Assembly: GCA_030648225.1 (NCBI GenBank)
Contig: JAUSIA010000128.1
Span: 1 to 7,813, forward strand
Length of the DNA stretch: 7,813 bases
Direction: 5' to 3'
Source of the DNA: Ignavibacteria bacterium
GTDB taxonomy: Bacteria; Bacteroidota; Ignavibacteria; Ignavibacteriales; Ignavibacteriaceae
Shown here one piece after another: positions 1 to 6,936 of the stretch; the stretch's first letter is position 1, and each line of letters opens with the position of its first letter. The notes beneath the pieces are model-generated. The model saw only the letters and a list, made by a program, of their open reading frames with translations, was not told the origin of the DNA and made no database searches. Position numbers and translations under genes: made by a program.

Positions 1-65
1 TTTTCATAATCGCGCAAAATGGTTAACCATTTTGCAGTCATAACGTTCATTGTAGAATTGTTCAT
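1..65 (-). CDS. Possible N-terminal fragment of an unrecognised protein, cut by the left edge
   Basis: Reading leftward from an ATG at 65-63, 21 codons stay open to the window edge. The predicted start is MNNSTMNVMTAKWLTILRDY, followed by Glu. There are three in-frame Met codons (starting at 65, 50 and 41), so the true start is uncertain. No clear Shine-Dalgarno site precedes any of them. I do not recognise the family and assign no function. Support is limited to the open frame, a plausible residue mix, and its divergent position relative to the kinase gene, with an inverted repeat just upstream. Twenty-one open codons can occur by chance, and a perfect 22-bp palindrome inside the frame could mean that the stretch is regulatory instead. 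Confidence 0.35.
   Translation of the reverse strand, partial: MNNSTMNVMTAKWLTILRDYE
14..35. repeat. Perfect 22-bp palindrome
   Basis: Two arms, GCAAAATGG and CCATTTTGC, surround a central TTAA, and every one of the 11 base pairs matches. The symmetry stops outside 14-35. It lies within the possible minus-strand gene start, overlapping its Ala-Lys-Trp-Leu-Thr-Ile-Leu codons. Perfect dyads of this length are typical of dimeric regulator sites, but no regulator is identified. Confidence 0.6.
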
Positions 66-66
66 A

Positions 67-106
67 GTAACACCAAGTTATAATCAATAATATAACTCCG
101 TGTTAC
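67..106. promoter_or_regulatory. 40-bp imperfect inverted repeat upstream of the left-edge start codon
   Basis: Outer arms GTAACAC (67-73) and GTGTTAC (100-106) and inner arms AGTTATA (76-82) and TATAACT (91-97) pair perfectly. Two unpaired positions separate them on each side, and an 8-base centre lies at 83-90. It begins two bases upstream of the possible minus-strand ATG at 65, so it would cover that gene's 5' leader or promoter. It could be an operator or an RNA hairpin; no poly-T follows, so an intrinsic terminator is unlikely. Confidence 0.45.
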
Positions 107-126
107 CGAAATACTGAAGAGTTACA

Positions 127-144
127 CTACCGGCAGGCAGGTAG
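127..144. repeat. GC-rich short palindromic repeat
   Basis: CTACC (127-131) and GGTAG (140-144) bracket a GGCAGGCA core, giving CTACCGGCAGGCAGGTAG. It stands out as a GC-rich island in AT-rich DNA. From memory, CTGCCGGCAGGCAG-like palindromes are dispersed in intergenic DNA of Bacteroidota and relatives; the other copies cannot be seen in this window. Confidence 0.5.
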
Positions 145-210
145 AAAATTCTTCTGATTTTTTAACCATTCTTTAATTCAAATAAATTCATCCTTAAAAT
201 GCCCTGCTAT

Positions 211-244
211 TTAAGCTCTTGCGATGAACAATATGAGAGCTTAA
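211..244. repeat. 9-bp inverted repeat with 16-base loop
   Basis: TTAAGCTCT (211-219) pairs exactly with AGAGCTTAA (236-244). T-rich sequence follows only after about ten bases, so it is a poor intrinsic terminator on the plus strand. Its position, about 135 bases before the kinase ATG, would suit an operator or leader hairpin. No function is shown. Confidence 0.35.
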
Positions 245-379
245 GATGGAATAGTTTTTGCAAAACTGTTCTGTTTTGGTTCTTTATCCATAAGAGTATT
301 GTGTCATTTCCAACAGCCACTATGATTTTGTTCAATGAATTTAAACAAATAATCATTTAGCAACAGGATTTTTATTTAG

Positions 380-3300
380 ATGAGTGATTCCGAAGAAAAA
401 AATAATTCATTCATAAAAGAAATAATTGAGCTGCGTGATACAGTTCAGAAGCTCTCAAATAATCATCTCTTTACACAGGTATATGGTAATTTACTGAAAG
501 ACCTCACCTCCCTTTTGAATAAAGTTGAGTGTTCGTATCAGAATTTCAATTTATTATCCGAAGCTTCTATGGATATTGTTTTTCGGGCTTCATTAACCGG
601 AAAAATTATTCTTGCAAGCAAATCCTGTAAAGAAATTCTTGGTTACGAACAGGACGAGTTTATAGGCAAATCACTTTATGAAATTTTTAAAGTAAATAAG
701 AAAAGAAATAAAGTTGAATTAAAAGATCTTCTTTCTAATGCAGAGGAAACTTCTTCTGTCACTGGCAGCATAGTAAATAAGAATGGATATGAAGTACCTG
801 TTGAAATTCAGGGCAAAATTGTTCAGTTAGAAGATGAAAAAATCTTCCAGGGTATAATCAGAAACATAAGCGATTATATTCAGACTCAGATTCAGTTAGC
901 TTCATCGGAAAATACTTTCAGGAAAATCTGGGAAGAATCTCTTGATGGAATGAGACTGACTGATGAAAATGGAATTATCCTTATGTGCAATAAAGCTTTT
1001 GCAGATATGGCAGAAAAAAAGAAATTTGAAATAGAGCAATTTCCTTTTACAGTTATTTATGATAACTCTTATAAGGAAGAGCTTTTGAATAAATATAAAT
1101 CGGATTTTAAAAACAGATCATTCAAATCAAAGCTGGAGCTAAGCTTTAAACTCTGGAATGGAAAGCAGGCTGATTTTGAAATATCAAATACCTTTATTGA
1201 GATTGAAGACAAATCTCTTTTGCTAAGTATTTTCAGGGATGTTACTGAGAGAAATAAAAATGCACATCTTCTTGTTAAAAAAGATTTGCTTCTACAGGGC
1301 ATTGCAGAAGCTTCAAAGTCTTTAATATTTACAAACGATGAAGAGCAAGGATTTAATACTGCTTTAAGAATACTTGGAACTGCTGCAGAAGTTGACAGAA
1401 CATATATTTGTAAACACCAGGTTAATGATGAAACCGATGAAATGTTTATGAGCCTGATTTATGAATGGACTGCTGATTCAATTGAAGCTCAGATTGAAAA
1501 CCAGATGTTGAAGAAACTTTCCTATTCAAGATTTTCAACTTTAGATTTTTATGAAAAACTCTCATCCGGCAATACTCTTAAATTTATCATTAAAGATCTA
1601 TCTCCCAACGAGCAAAAAGTATTTGTTGATCAGAATATAAAATCAATCCTTGTTGTTCCGATAATTATAGATGGCGTTTACTGGGGATTTATTGGATTTG
1701 ATGATTGCACAACCAGCAGAGAATGGAATTTAAATGAGGAATCTTTACTTGTTGCTATGTCTTCATCATTAGGTGCAGTACTAAAGAGAAACCAGGTACA
1801 GGAAGAACTGCTCAAAAAGAATAAGGCTCTAGACGAAGCAGTTATAAAAGCTGAAAAAGCAGATAAAGCAAAAAGTGAATTTCTTGCTTTTATGAGTCAT
1901 GAAATACGAACACCTATGAATGGTGTTATTGGTATGATTGGACTTCTTCAGGAAACAAAGTTAAATAAAGAACAGCAGGAATATCTGGACATAATCCGTT
2001 TGAGCGGAGATCAGCTTATGGTTGTTATAAATGATATTCTTGATTTTTCAAAAGTAGAATCCGGCATGCTCGACCTGGAAAAGAAACCCTTTGACTTACG
2101 GGATTGTATTGAAGATTCTCTTGATATTTTTGCTTCAAAAGCTGCAGAAAAGAAAATTGATCTTGCTTATCTTATAGAAAATAACACCCCGGTTACTATT
2201 AGTGCAGATGTAACAAGATTACGGCAAATACTCACAAACCTTTTAAGTAATGCTGTCAAATTCACAGATAAAGGTGAAGTGTTTATCTCTGTTTCTGCAC
2301 AAATAATTAATAAAACAAAACATGAGATATTAATCTCTGTTAAAGATACAGGAAAAGGTATAGCTAAAGATAAACTTCAAAATCTCTTTCAGGCATTTAA
2401 TCAGCTTGATGCTTCAACATTCCATGAATATGGAGGAAGCGGATTAGGTCTTGCTATCAGTAGAAAGCTTGCTGAATTAATGGGTGGAAAAATGTGGGTT
2501 GAGAGTGAAGCTGGAAAAGGAACAACATTTTATTTTACAATTATTGCCGATTCTGTTTCTTCAATTTCAAAAGTTTATCTTCGCGGACAGACTCAACAGT
2601 TAAAAGATAAAAAAATTCTTATTATTGATGATAATGAAACTAACAGAAAAATTTTAACTTCTCAGGTAGAAAACTGGGGAATGAAATGCAAGAGTACTGA
2701 TAATCCTTCTATTGGTTTAAACTGGTTAAGAAATGGTGAAGTGTTCGATATAGCAATTCTTGATTATAATATGCCTCAGATGAATGGAATGACTCTTTCC
2801 TCTGAAATAAAAAAGATTGAAAGCTGCAAAGATTTGCCAATAATTATCCTTACTTCATTCGGTAAACAGGAAACTCTTTCTTCCGGAGATATGAGCAATG
2901 TTGCATCAGTTATAACTAAACCTATAAAACATTCGCAGCTCCAGGAACATATTATTCAGCATCTCAATAATGTAAATAAAAAGCCGGATGCAAAACCATC
3001 AAATGAGAATAAGGATAAACCTGATGAAACCAGTAAGAAATATCCTCTTAACATTCTTTTGGGAGAAGATAATATTGTTAATCGAAAAGTAACTAAAAGA
3101 ATTCTTGAAAGACTTGGCTATGAAATTGATATAGCTGCAACAGGTAAAGAAGTTTTTAATGCTGCTAAAAACAGAAAATATGATCTTATCCTGATGGATA
3201 TTAATATGCCTGAATTAAATGGTTATGAAGCATCAAAATTAATAAGGCAGGAATTAAGTAAAGAAAATCAGCCGGTTATAATTGCAATGACCGCAAGTTC

Positions 3301-3820
3301 TTTGCAGGAAAGCAAAAATGATTTTGAAAACTCCGGTATGAATGATTTTATTGAAAAACCTGTAAACTACGATGAGATGAAAAAAATTGTTTCTAAGTGG
3401 AGTGAAAATATTAATGGTAAAAAACATAATGAATTCTTTCACAAAAAAGGAGCCTCTTCAATGATTGATTTTCAAAAAATAATATCTATGCATGATATAC
3501 AAACTGATGAAGATGTTAATTTCCTTAAAGAATTAATTGATACGTACATAGCTGATCTACCGGGAACTGTGCAGGAGATTGCTTCCTTTGTTGAGAAAGA
3601 AGATTGCTACAAGATTAAATTCCTTGCTCACAGGCTTAAAGGAGGCAGTGTAACAATCGGGATTGATGTTATATCTGAATTAACAAAAAAAATAGAAGAG
3701 TCTGTTTCTGAAAATAAAGTTACTGAAGAAACAAGAATAATAATGCTAACACTTCTGGAATCATACGAATCTGTTATTGATGAACTTAAATATCTGAAGG
3801 AGAGATACATTCAGGTTTAA
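380..3820 (+). CDS. Soluble hybrid sensor histidine kinase (PAS-PAS-GAF-HisKA-HATPase-REC-REC-Hpt)
   Basis: This is a cytosolic two-component sensor carrying a whole phosphorelay in one 1146-residue chain. Domains in rough order: a short helical start; PAS 55-168; PAS 177-292; GAF 303-470; coiled linker 471-500; HisKA with phospho-acceptor His507 in SHEIRTP; HATPase with N-box Asn620/Asn624, DTGKGI at 656-661 and GGSGLGL at 685-691; REC1 (Asp750-Asp751, acceptor Asp795); REC2 (Glu896-Asp897, acceptor Asp940); Hpt with His1084 in AHRLKGG. All phosphotransfer residues are intact, so it should be active. I see no signal peptide or membrane segment, so it probably senses an internal signal through PAS/GAF; the ligand is unknown. 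The catalytic half resembles BarA-type hybrids. There is no DNA-binding or enzymatic output domain, so the final receiver must be encoded elsewhere. The ATG at 380 is chosen because the frame fits and AGGA lies 11 bases upstream. A methyltransferase gene follows after 35 bases. Confidence 0.95.
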   Translation: MSDSEEKNNSFIKEIIELRDTVQKLSNNHLFTQVYGNLLKDLTSLLNKVECSYQNFNLLSEASMDIVFRASLTGKIILASKSCKEILGYEQDEFIGKSLYEIFKVNKKRNKVELKDLLSNAEETSSVTGSIVNKNGYEVPVEIQGKIVQLEDEKIFQGIIRNISDYIQTQIQLASSENTFRKIWEESLDGMRLTDENGIILMCNKAFADMAEKKKFEIEQFPFTVIYDNSYKEELLNKYKSDFKNRSFKSKLELSFKLWNGKQADFEISNTFIEIEDKSLLLSIFRDVTERNKNAHLLVKKDLLLQGIAEASKSLIFTNDEEQGFNTALRILGTAAEVDRTYICKHQVNDETDEMFMSLIYEWTADSIEAQIENQMLKKLSYSRFSTLDFYEKLSSGNTLKFIIKDLSPNEQKVFVDQNIKSILVVPIIIDGVYWGFIGFDDCTTSREWNLNEESLLVAMSSSLGAVLKRNQVQEELLKKNKALDEAVIKAEKADKAKSEFLAFMSHEIRTPMNGVIGMIGLLQETKLNKEQQEYLDIIRLSGDQLMVVINDILDFSKVESGMLDLEKKPFDLRDCIEDSLDIFASKAAEKKIDLAYLIENNTPVTISADVTRLRQILTNLLSNAVKFTDKGEVFISVSAQIINKTKHEILISVKDTGKGIAKDKLQNLFQAFNQLDASTFHEYGGSGLGLAISRKLAELMGGKMWVESEAGKGTTFYFTIIADSVSSISKVYLRGQTQQLKDKKILIIDDNETNRKILTSQVENWGMKCKSTDNPSIGLNWLRNGEVFDIAILDYNMPQMNGMTLSSEIKKIESCKDLPIIILTSFGKQETLSSGDMSNVASVITKPIKHSQLQEHIIQHLNNVNKKPDAKPSNENKDKPDETSKKYPLNILLGEDNIVNRKVTKRILERLGYEIDIAATGKEVFNAAKNRKYDLILMDINMPELNGYEASKLIRQELSKENQPVIIAMTASSLQESKNDFENSGMNDFIEKPVNYDEMKKIVSKWSENINGKKHNEFFHKKGASSMIDFQKIISMHDIQTDEDVNFLKELIDTYIADLPGTVQEIASFVEKEDCYKIKFLAHRLKGGSVTIGIDVISELTKKIEESVSENKVTEETRIIMLTLLESYESVIDELKYLKERYIQV

Positions 3821-3854
3821 TGATTATATTAGGGGTAAAAAATTCATAATCATT
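3819..3854 (+). promoter_or_regulatory. Hairpin filling the kinase-methyltransferase gap, with an SD-like loop
   Basis: AATGATTAT (3819-3827) pairs perfectly with ATAATCATT (3846-3854). The 18-base loop contains AGGGG (3831-3835), the only purine-rich ribosome-binding candidate before the methyltransferase ATG at 3856. In linear sequence that site is about 20 bases away, too far for normal use. If the stem forms, the loop is presented next to the start codon. The stem also takes in the last two bases of the kinase stop codon, which could couple translation. The regulatory role is inferred. Confidence 0.4.
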
Positions 3855-3855
3855 G

Positions 3856-4860
3856 ATGACTTTTAAGCAGACAAAAAGCAAAGCCCCGCTGAACAGAACT
3901 TTAACATTATCACCTTCCGAAATAAAATCTTTAAAGGAAAAACTCTTTTTTATAAATGATAATGTTTCTCTAAATCAAATCAGAAACAAAATTATTCGGG
4001 GAAATATTTTTAATATTTTAGACCTGCTTCCGGGAAATTTTGTTGATCTTCTATTTATTGACCCGCCGTATAATCTCTATAAAAAATTTAATTCGGGAGA
4101 ATTCAGGGAGATGGATGATGAAAAGTATGAGAAATGGATTGATTTCTGGCTTTCAAAAATTTTAAGATTGTTAAAGAAGAATGCTTCTGTTTATATATGT
4201 TCCGATTGGAGATCATCTAATGCTGTTTATAATATTGCAAAAAAATATTTTAGAATTCAGAACAGGATTACGTGGGAGAGAGAAAAAGGAAGAGGTTCGA
4301 AAACAAACTGGAAAAACTGTACTGAAGATATCTGGTTCTGTACCCTTTCAAATAATTATACTTTTAATCTTAACGATGTTAAAATAAAACGTAAGGTTAT
4401 CGCTCCATATAAAACTGAAGATGGAAAACCCAAAGATTGGGAAAAAAATGGAAAGGATAATTTCAGGATAACCCACCCTTCCAATATCTGGACAGACATA
4501 ACAGTTCCTTTCTGGTCAATGCCCGAGAATACGGAACATCCTACACAAAAACCTGAAAAGCTTCTTGCAAAGATAATTTTAGCGAGTTCAAATAAAGGAG
4601 ATTTTGTTTTTGATCCTTTTGCAGGTTCAGGTACAACATTAGTAACTGCAAAAAAACTTGGAAGAGATTTTGCAGGAATTGAAATTGATGAGTACTACTG
4701 CTGCCTCACAGAAAAAAGAATTCAACTGGCTGATGAAGATAATTCCATCCAGGGATATAATGATGGAATTTTTTGGGAAAGAAATACTTTGATTAGTCAA
4801 AAGTCAAAGAGCCTGTCCCAAACCCGAATCGGGATTAAAAGTCAAGACAGAGTGAGATGA
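3856..4860 (+). CDS. Site-specific DNA methyltransferase, adenine-N6 type, beta class
   Basis: The enzyme transfers a methyl group from S-adenosylmethionine to adenine N6 in a specific DNA sequence; the target is not predictable here. Catalytic motif IV is Asp69-Pro-Pro-Tyr72 in FIDPPYNL. HPTQKP follows at 228-233, and the AdoMet-binding motif DPFAGSGTT lies at 253-261. Motif IV before motif I, with the target-recognition region between (about 100-225), defines the beta class. The ATG at 3856 gives 334 residues; a TTG at 3853 would add one residue and is less likely, and a stop at 3847-3849 blocks anything longer. No restriction endonuclease is visible, so it may be an orphan methylase acting in regulation or protection. 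Residues 314-334, after the conserved-looking WERNTL, are encoded by repeat-like, partly palindromic DNA and look like an acquired tail. It lies 35 bases after the kinase and is probably co-transcribed with it. Confidence 0.9.
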   Translation: MTFKQTKSKAPLNRTLTLSPSEIKSLKEKLFFINDNVSLNQIRNKIIRGNIFNILDLLPGNFVDLLFIDPPYNLYKKFNSGEFREMDDEKYEKWIDFWLSKILRLLKKNASVYICSDWRSSNAVYNIAKKYFRIQNRITWEREKGRGSKTNWKNCTEDIWFCTLSNNYTFNLNDVKIKRKVIAPYKTEDGKPKDWEKNGKDNFRITHPSNIWTDITVPFWSMPENTEHPTQKPEKLLAKIILASSNKGDFVFDPFAGSGTTLVTAKKLGRDFAGIEIDEYYCCLTEKRIQLADEDNSIQGYNDGIFWERNTLISQKSKSLSQTRIGIKSQDRVR

Positions 4861-4867
4861 AAGTCAA
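4795..4867. repeat. AGTCAA repeats around a nested palindrome, overlapping the methyltransferase 3' end
   Basis: AGTCAA occurs four times, at 4795-4800, 4802-4807, 4840-4845 and 4862-4867. Between copies two and three lies a nested dyad: outer CTGTC (4813-4817) with GACAG (4846-4850), and inner CCCGA (4823-4827) with TCGGG (4829-4833). The element runs through the methyltransferase stop codon at 4858-4860, so the protein's final residues are translated repeat. The inner palindrome resembles the CCCGAA...TTCGGG core of the repeat at 6246-6266. Confidence 0.55.
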
Positions 4868-4900
4868 AATCTGTAATTCTAATGGTTAAGTTGTCAAAAT

Positions 4901-4938
4901 TGTTTAATTACTTTAAAAACAAATTGAAAAATTAAACA
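4901..4938. repeat. AT-rich inverted repeat after the methyltransferase
   Basis: TGTTTAATT (4901-4909) pairs exactly with AATTAAACA (4930-4938). A competing pairing is possible: AAATTGTT (4897-4904) with AACAATTT (4943-4950), so two mutually exclusive folds exist. Either could end or stabilise the upstream transcript, but there is no classical GC stem with a U-tract. Confidence 0.35.
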
Positions 4939-4950
4939 GTATAACAATTT

Positions 4951-4979
4951 CCGCCAGAGGCGGATCAGCCTTTGGCTGA
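4951..4979. repeat. Tandem GC-rich hairpin repeat
   Basis: Two adjacent small hairpins: CCGCC-AGA-GGCGG (4951-4963) and TCAGCC-TTT-GGCTGA (4965-4979). Twelve bases, CCGCCAGAGGCG, recur at 6313-6324 in the gap after the dehydrogenase, so this is a dispersed family rather than a one-off terminator. From memory, similar paired hairpins occur widely between genes in Ignavibacteria and Bacteroidota genomes. Confidence 0.65.
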
Positions 4980-5060
4980 AAGTAATTTAATAATTGGTTG
5001 CTTCAAGTCTTTTATCTAATTTTTATAACACAAATTTTAGTTACTTTGTAGAGAGAGTCT

Positions 5061-6239
5061 ATGAAAAAAACAATTGTTGCGATGCCCGGAGATGGTATCG
5101 GCAAAACAGTCTTACCTGAATCAGTTAAAGTTTTAGATGCAGTTGGTTTTGATGCTGAATATATTCAAGCTGATATCGGCTGGGACTTCTGGTGTAAAGA
5201 AGGTAATGCCTTACCGCAAAGAACAATTGATCTTCTTGAAAAACATAAGCTCGGATTGTTTGGAGCAATTACAAGCAAACCGAAAGATGCTGCTTCAAAA
5301 GAACTTGATCCTTCGCTTAAAGATAAAGGTTATGTTTACTTCAGCCCAATTGTTGGATTAAGACAGCACTTCAACCTTGATATATGCATTCGTCCATGTC
5401 AATCATTCAAAGGAAATCCTTTAAATTTTATAAGAAGAACCAATAGCAGTTTTGAAGAACCGATTGTTAATGCTGTAATCTTCAGGCAGAATACTGAAGG
5501 TTTATATGCTGGTGTTGAATGGACCAATCCACCTAAAGTTGTAAGAGATGCATTAGAAACTCACCCAAAGATGAAAGCATTCAAACATGTTCCAAGCGAA
5601 GATATGGCAATCTCAACAAGAATAGTTTCAAGAGATGGCTGTAGAAGAATTATCAGAGAAGCTTTTGAATACGCGAAGAAATTTGGTTACACTAATGTTA
5701 CTGTTTGTGAAAAGCCAAATGTATTAAGAGAAACTTCAGGAATGATGTATAGTGAAGCAAGAATAATTGCGAAAGAGTATCCAGGAATTCAATTATGGGA
5801 TACAAACATTGATGCACAAATGATGTGGCTAACCAAGAATCCTGAGATATATGGAGTGCTTGTTGCAGAGAATATGTTTGGCGATATAATCAGTGATGGT
5901 TTTGCCGGATTGGTTGGCGGACTTGGATTTGCATGCAGTGCAAATATTGGGAAAGATGTTGCTGTTTTTGAACCAACACATGGTTCAGCACCAAAATACC
6001 AGGAGTTAAATCCTTCAATTGTAAATCCCATTGCTATGATTTTAAGCGCATGCATGATGCTTGATCACATTGGAGAAAATGAAAAAGCTGATAAAATCAG
6101 AAAAGCCATTGCAAAAGTTATTGAAGAGGGCAAAGTTAAAACTTATGATATGATGAAATTAAAAGGCGGTCCGGATGTATTTAAGTATGGTGCCTGCACA
6201 ACACAGGAAATGACTGAAGAGATAATAAAAAATTTATAG
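5061..6239 (+). CDS. Isocitrate/homoisocitrate dehydrogenase family enzyme, probably NADP-linked
   Basis: This cytosolic beta-decarboxylating dehydrogenase oxidises and decarboxylates a (homo)isocitrate-type 2-hydroxy acid. The N-terminal MPGDGIG motif (8-14) and AENMFGDIISDG around Asp275/Asp279 mark the family. By alignment from memory with E. coli Icd, substrate residues Ser113, Arg119, Arg129, Arg153 and Tyr160 correspond to Ser95, Arg101, Arg111, Arg142 and Tyr149; catalytic Lys230 matches Lys218, and Asp251/275/279 bind metal. The position of Icd Asn115 is Ile97. Cofactor positions HGSAPKY (Lys312-Tyr313), Tyr362 and Lys366 match the NADP-type pattern (Lys344, Tyr345, Tyr391, Arg395 in Icd). 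At 392 residues it is somewhat shorter than Icd. The SPIVGLR segment (95-101) also recalls the SPIVALR of fungal Lys12. With a homoaconitase downstream, the substrate may be isocitrate (TCA) or homoisocitrate (lysine). ATG at 5061 follows a GAGAGAG stretch. Confidence 0.9.
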   Translation: MKKTIVAMPGDGIGKTVLPESVKVLDAVGFDAEYIQADIGWDFWCKEGNALPQRTIDLLEKHKLGLFGAITSKPKDAASKELDPSLKDKGYVYFSPIVGLRQHFNLDICIRPCQSFKGNPLNFIRRTNSSFEEPIVNAVIFRQNTEGLYAGVEWTNPPKVVRDALETHPKMKAFKHVPSEDMAISTRIVSRDGCRRIIREAFEYAKKFGYTNVTVCEKPNVLRETSGMMYSEARIIAKEYPGIQLWDTNIDAQMMWLTKNPEIYGVLVAENMFGDIISDGFAGLVGGLGFACSANIGKDVAVFEPTHGSAPKYQELNPSIVNPIAMILSACMMLDHIGENEKADKIRKAIAKVIEEGKVKTYDMMKLKGGPDVFKYGACTTQEMTEEIIKNL

Positions 6240-6242
6240 TGA

Positions 6243-6343
6243 GTCATCCCGAACTTGTTTCGGGATCTTCTTAATAATTATTAGATGCTGAAACCACCAC
6301 CAAGGGCGGATCCCGCCAGAGGCGTGGACAAGTTCAGCATGAC
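6243..6343. repeat. Composite inverted-repeat element (MITE-like) between the dehydrogenase and HD genes
   Basis: The ends are inverted copies of each other: GTCATCCCGAACTTGT (6243-6258) against the complement of 6328-6343, which reads GTCATGCTGAACTTGT, 14 of 16 identical. Inside lie a perfect 8-bp hairpin, ATCCCGAA-CTTGT-TTCGGGAT (6246-6266), the pair ATGCTGAA (6285-6292)/TTCAGCAT (6333-6340), and CGCC-AGA-GGCG (6314-6324), which shares 12 bases with the hairpin at 4951. It fills nearly the whole gap and carries no reading frame. It may also act as a transcript-stabilising or attenuating structure. Confidence 0.65.
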
Positions 6344-6358
6344 AAAAAATGAATAACA

Positions 6359-6892
6359 ATGAAGAACCAAGTTTTAAAAATCTGGCCGGAAATAGGCTGG
6401 ATAAAAAATGAAAAACTAAAAGAGCAAGTTTTAAATTGCTGGATCTATGCTATTGAAAAAAGCGTTTTAACAGCAGAAGACCTTGAAGTAATTCCCTTCT
6501 CACTTCTTATTAAAGATTGCAAAATTTCTTTTATGAATCACAAACGAACTGCGGTACAGCTTTCTGTTGATATTGCAAAACGAATGAAGGAAAATTTTGG
6601 TGATGAAATAAAAATTGCTATGGATATTCTTATTGCCGGTGCAATCTTGATTGATGTAGGAAAATTAATTGAATATGATAAAGTTGATGGACAATTAACT
6701 ACAAGCAAAGCAGGAAAATTATTACGTCATCCATTTAGTGGAGTAGCAATCGCTGCTCGTTTTGCTTTACCTCCTGAAGTTCAGCATATAATTGCATATC
6801 ATGCAAAAGAAGGAGATTTGGCTAAAAGAAGTGTTGAAGCAATAATTGTTCATCATGCAGATTTTGTTTCGTTCGATCCGTTCAAGGCTTAA
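6359..6892 (+). CDS. HD-fold domain protein with a degenerate HD motif
   Basis: A 177-residue soluble protein. HD-superfamily enzymes are metal-dependent phosphohydrolases acting on nucleotides or cyclic dinucleotides. The expected features are visible in order: His61 (NHKRTAV), the helix AGAILIDVGKL (93-103), His124 (RHPFSG), His148 (AYHAKEGD) and His165-His166/Asp168 (VHHADFVSF). The defining doublet reads Ile98-Asp99 instead of His-Asp, while the rest of the L-x-DVGK context is conserved. The Ile codon is ATT (6650-6652), two changes from either His codon, so a single base-call error does not explain it. The metal site may therefore be altered, or the protein non-catalytic; alternatively this subfamily normally has Ile. 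The substrate is unknown. The ATG follows repeat DNA directly with no Shine-Dalgarno site. It sits between the dehydrogenase and homoaconitase genes and may be transcribed with them, but the sequence shows no functional link. Confidence 0.8.
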   Translation: MKNQVLKIWPEIGWIKNEKLKEQVLNCWIYAIEKSVLTAEDLEVIPFSLLIKDCKISFMNHKRTAVQLSVDIAKRMKENFGDEIKIAMDILIAGAILIDVGKLIEYDKVDGQLTTSKAGKLLRHPFSGVAIAARFALPPEVQHIIAYHAKEGDLAKRSVEAIIVHHADFVSFDPFKA

Positions 6893-6895
6893 CTA

Positions 6896-6928
6896 TCATT
6901 GCGAGCGAGTCTTCGAGCGAAGCAATCT
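6896..6928 (+). repeat. 33-bp TCATTGCGAG-type palindromic repeat, left flank of the GIY-YIG gene
   Basis: It begins TCATTGCGAG and ends GCGAAGCAATCT, with ATTGC/GCAAT (6898-6902/6922-6926) forming the base of a stem. It matches 7252-7284 at 29 of 33 positions in the same orientation and takes up most of the 44-base gap between the HD and GIY-YIG genes. This repeat type is recalled as common in Ignavibacteria, Chloroflexota and other lineages. Confidence 0.8.
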
Positions 6929-6936
6929 AATTACAT

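Larger units (their letters stand above)
66..379. other. Gene-free region upstream of the histidine kinase
   Basis: About 315 bases with no convincing reading frame. It contains inverted repeats at 67-106, 127-144 and 211-244, plus a small hairpin at 253-267 (AGTTTT-TGC-AAAACT). It probably holds the kinase promoter and, if the left-edge gene is real, a divergent one. I cannot place a promoter convincingly: TTGTTC at 328-333 has only a poor -10 match (AATCAT, 351-356) at 17-base spacing, and no good Bacteroidota-type TAnnTTTG is seen. AGGA at 365-368, 11 bases before the kinase ATG, is a weak ribosome-binding candidate. Confidence 0.55.
4861..5060. other. 200-base intergenic region before the dehydrogenase
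   Basis: No gene is seen. It holds an AT-rich inverted repeat (4901-4938), two GC-rich hairpins (4951-4979) and the leader of the dehydrogenase gene. A promoter is likely but not convincing: TTGCTT (4998-5003) and TATAAC (5024-5029) are separated by 20 bases, longer than usual. Confidence 0.5.

Noticed and set aside
3853..3855. TTG as the methyltransferase start
   Set aside because: ATG follows immediately at 3856 in the same frame; the TTG adds only one residue and has no better ribosome-binding site.
3821..3855. Frameshift joining the kinase and methyltransferase as one protein
   Set aside because: Both genes have complete domain sets and separate stop and start signals; nothing suggests a fusion.
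4181..4387. Alternative-frame open reading frames within the methyltransferase (4181-4387) and dehydrogenase (5137-5361)
   Set aside because: They overlap genes with clear motifs and have compositions typical of out-of-frame translation.
5789..6055. Minus-strand 88-residue open frame inside the dehydrogenase
   Set aside because: It is fully antisense to a strongly conserved enzyme and shows no recognisable domain. The other minus-strand frames at 1069-1302, 3254-3442 and 3628-3810 fail for the same reason.
6246..6266. Intrinsic terminator after the dehydrogenase
   Set aside because: The stem is good, but no T-tract follows and related ends recur at 6328-6343, so a dispersed repeat explains it better.
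6349..6408. Alternative ATG at 6349 for the HD gene
   Set aside because: It is in a different frame and reaches a stop within about 20 codons.
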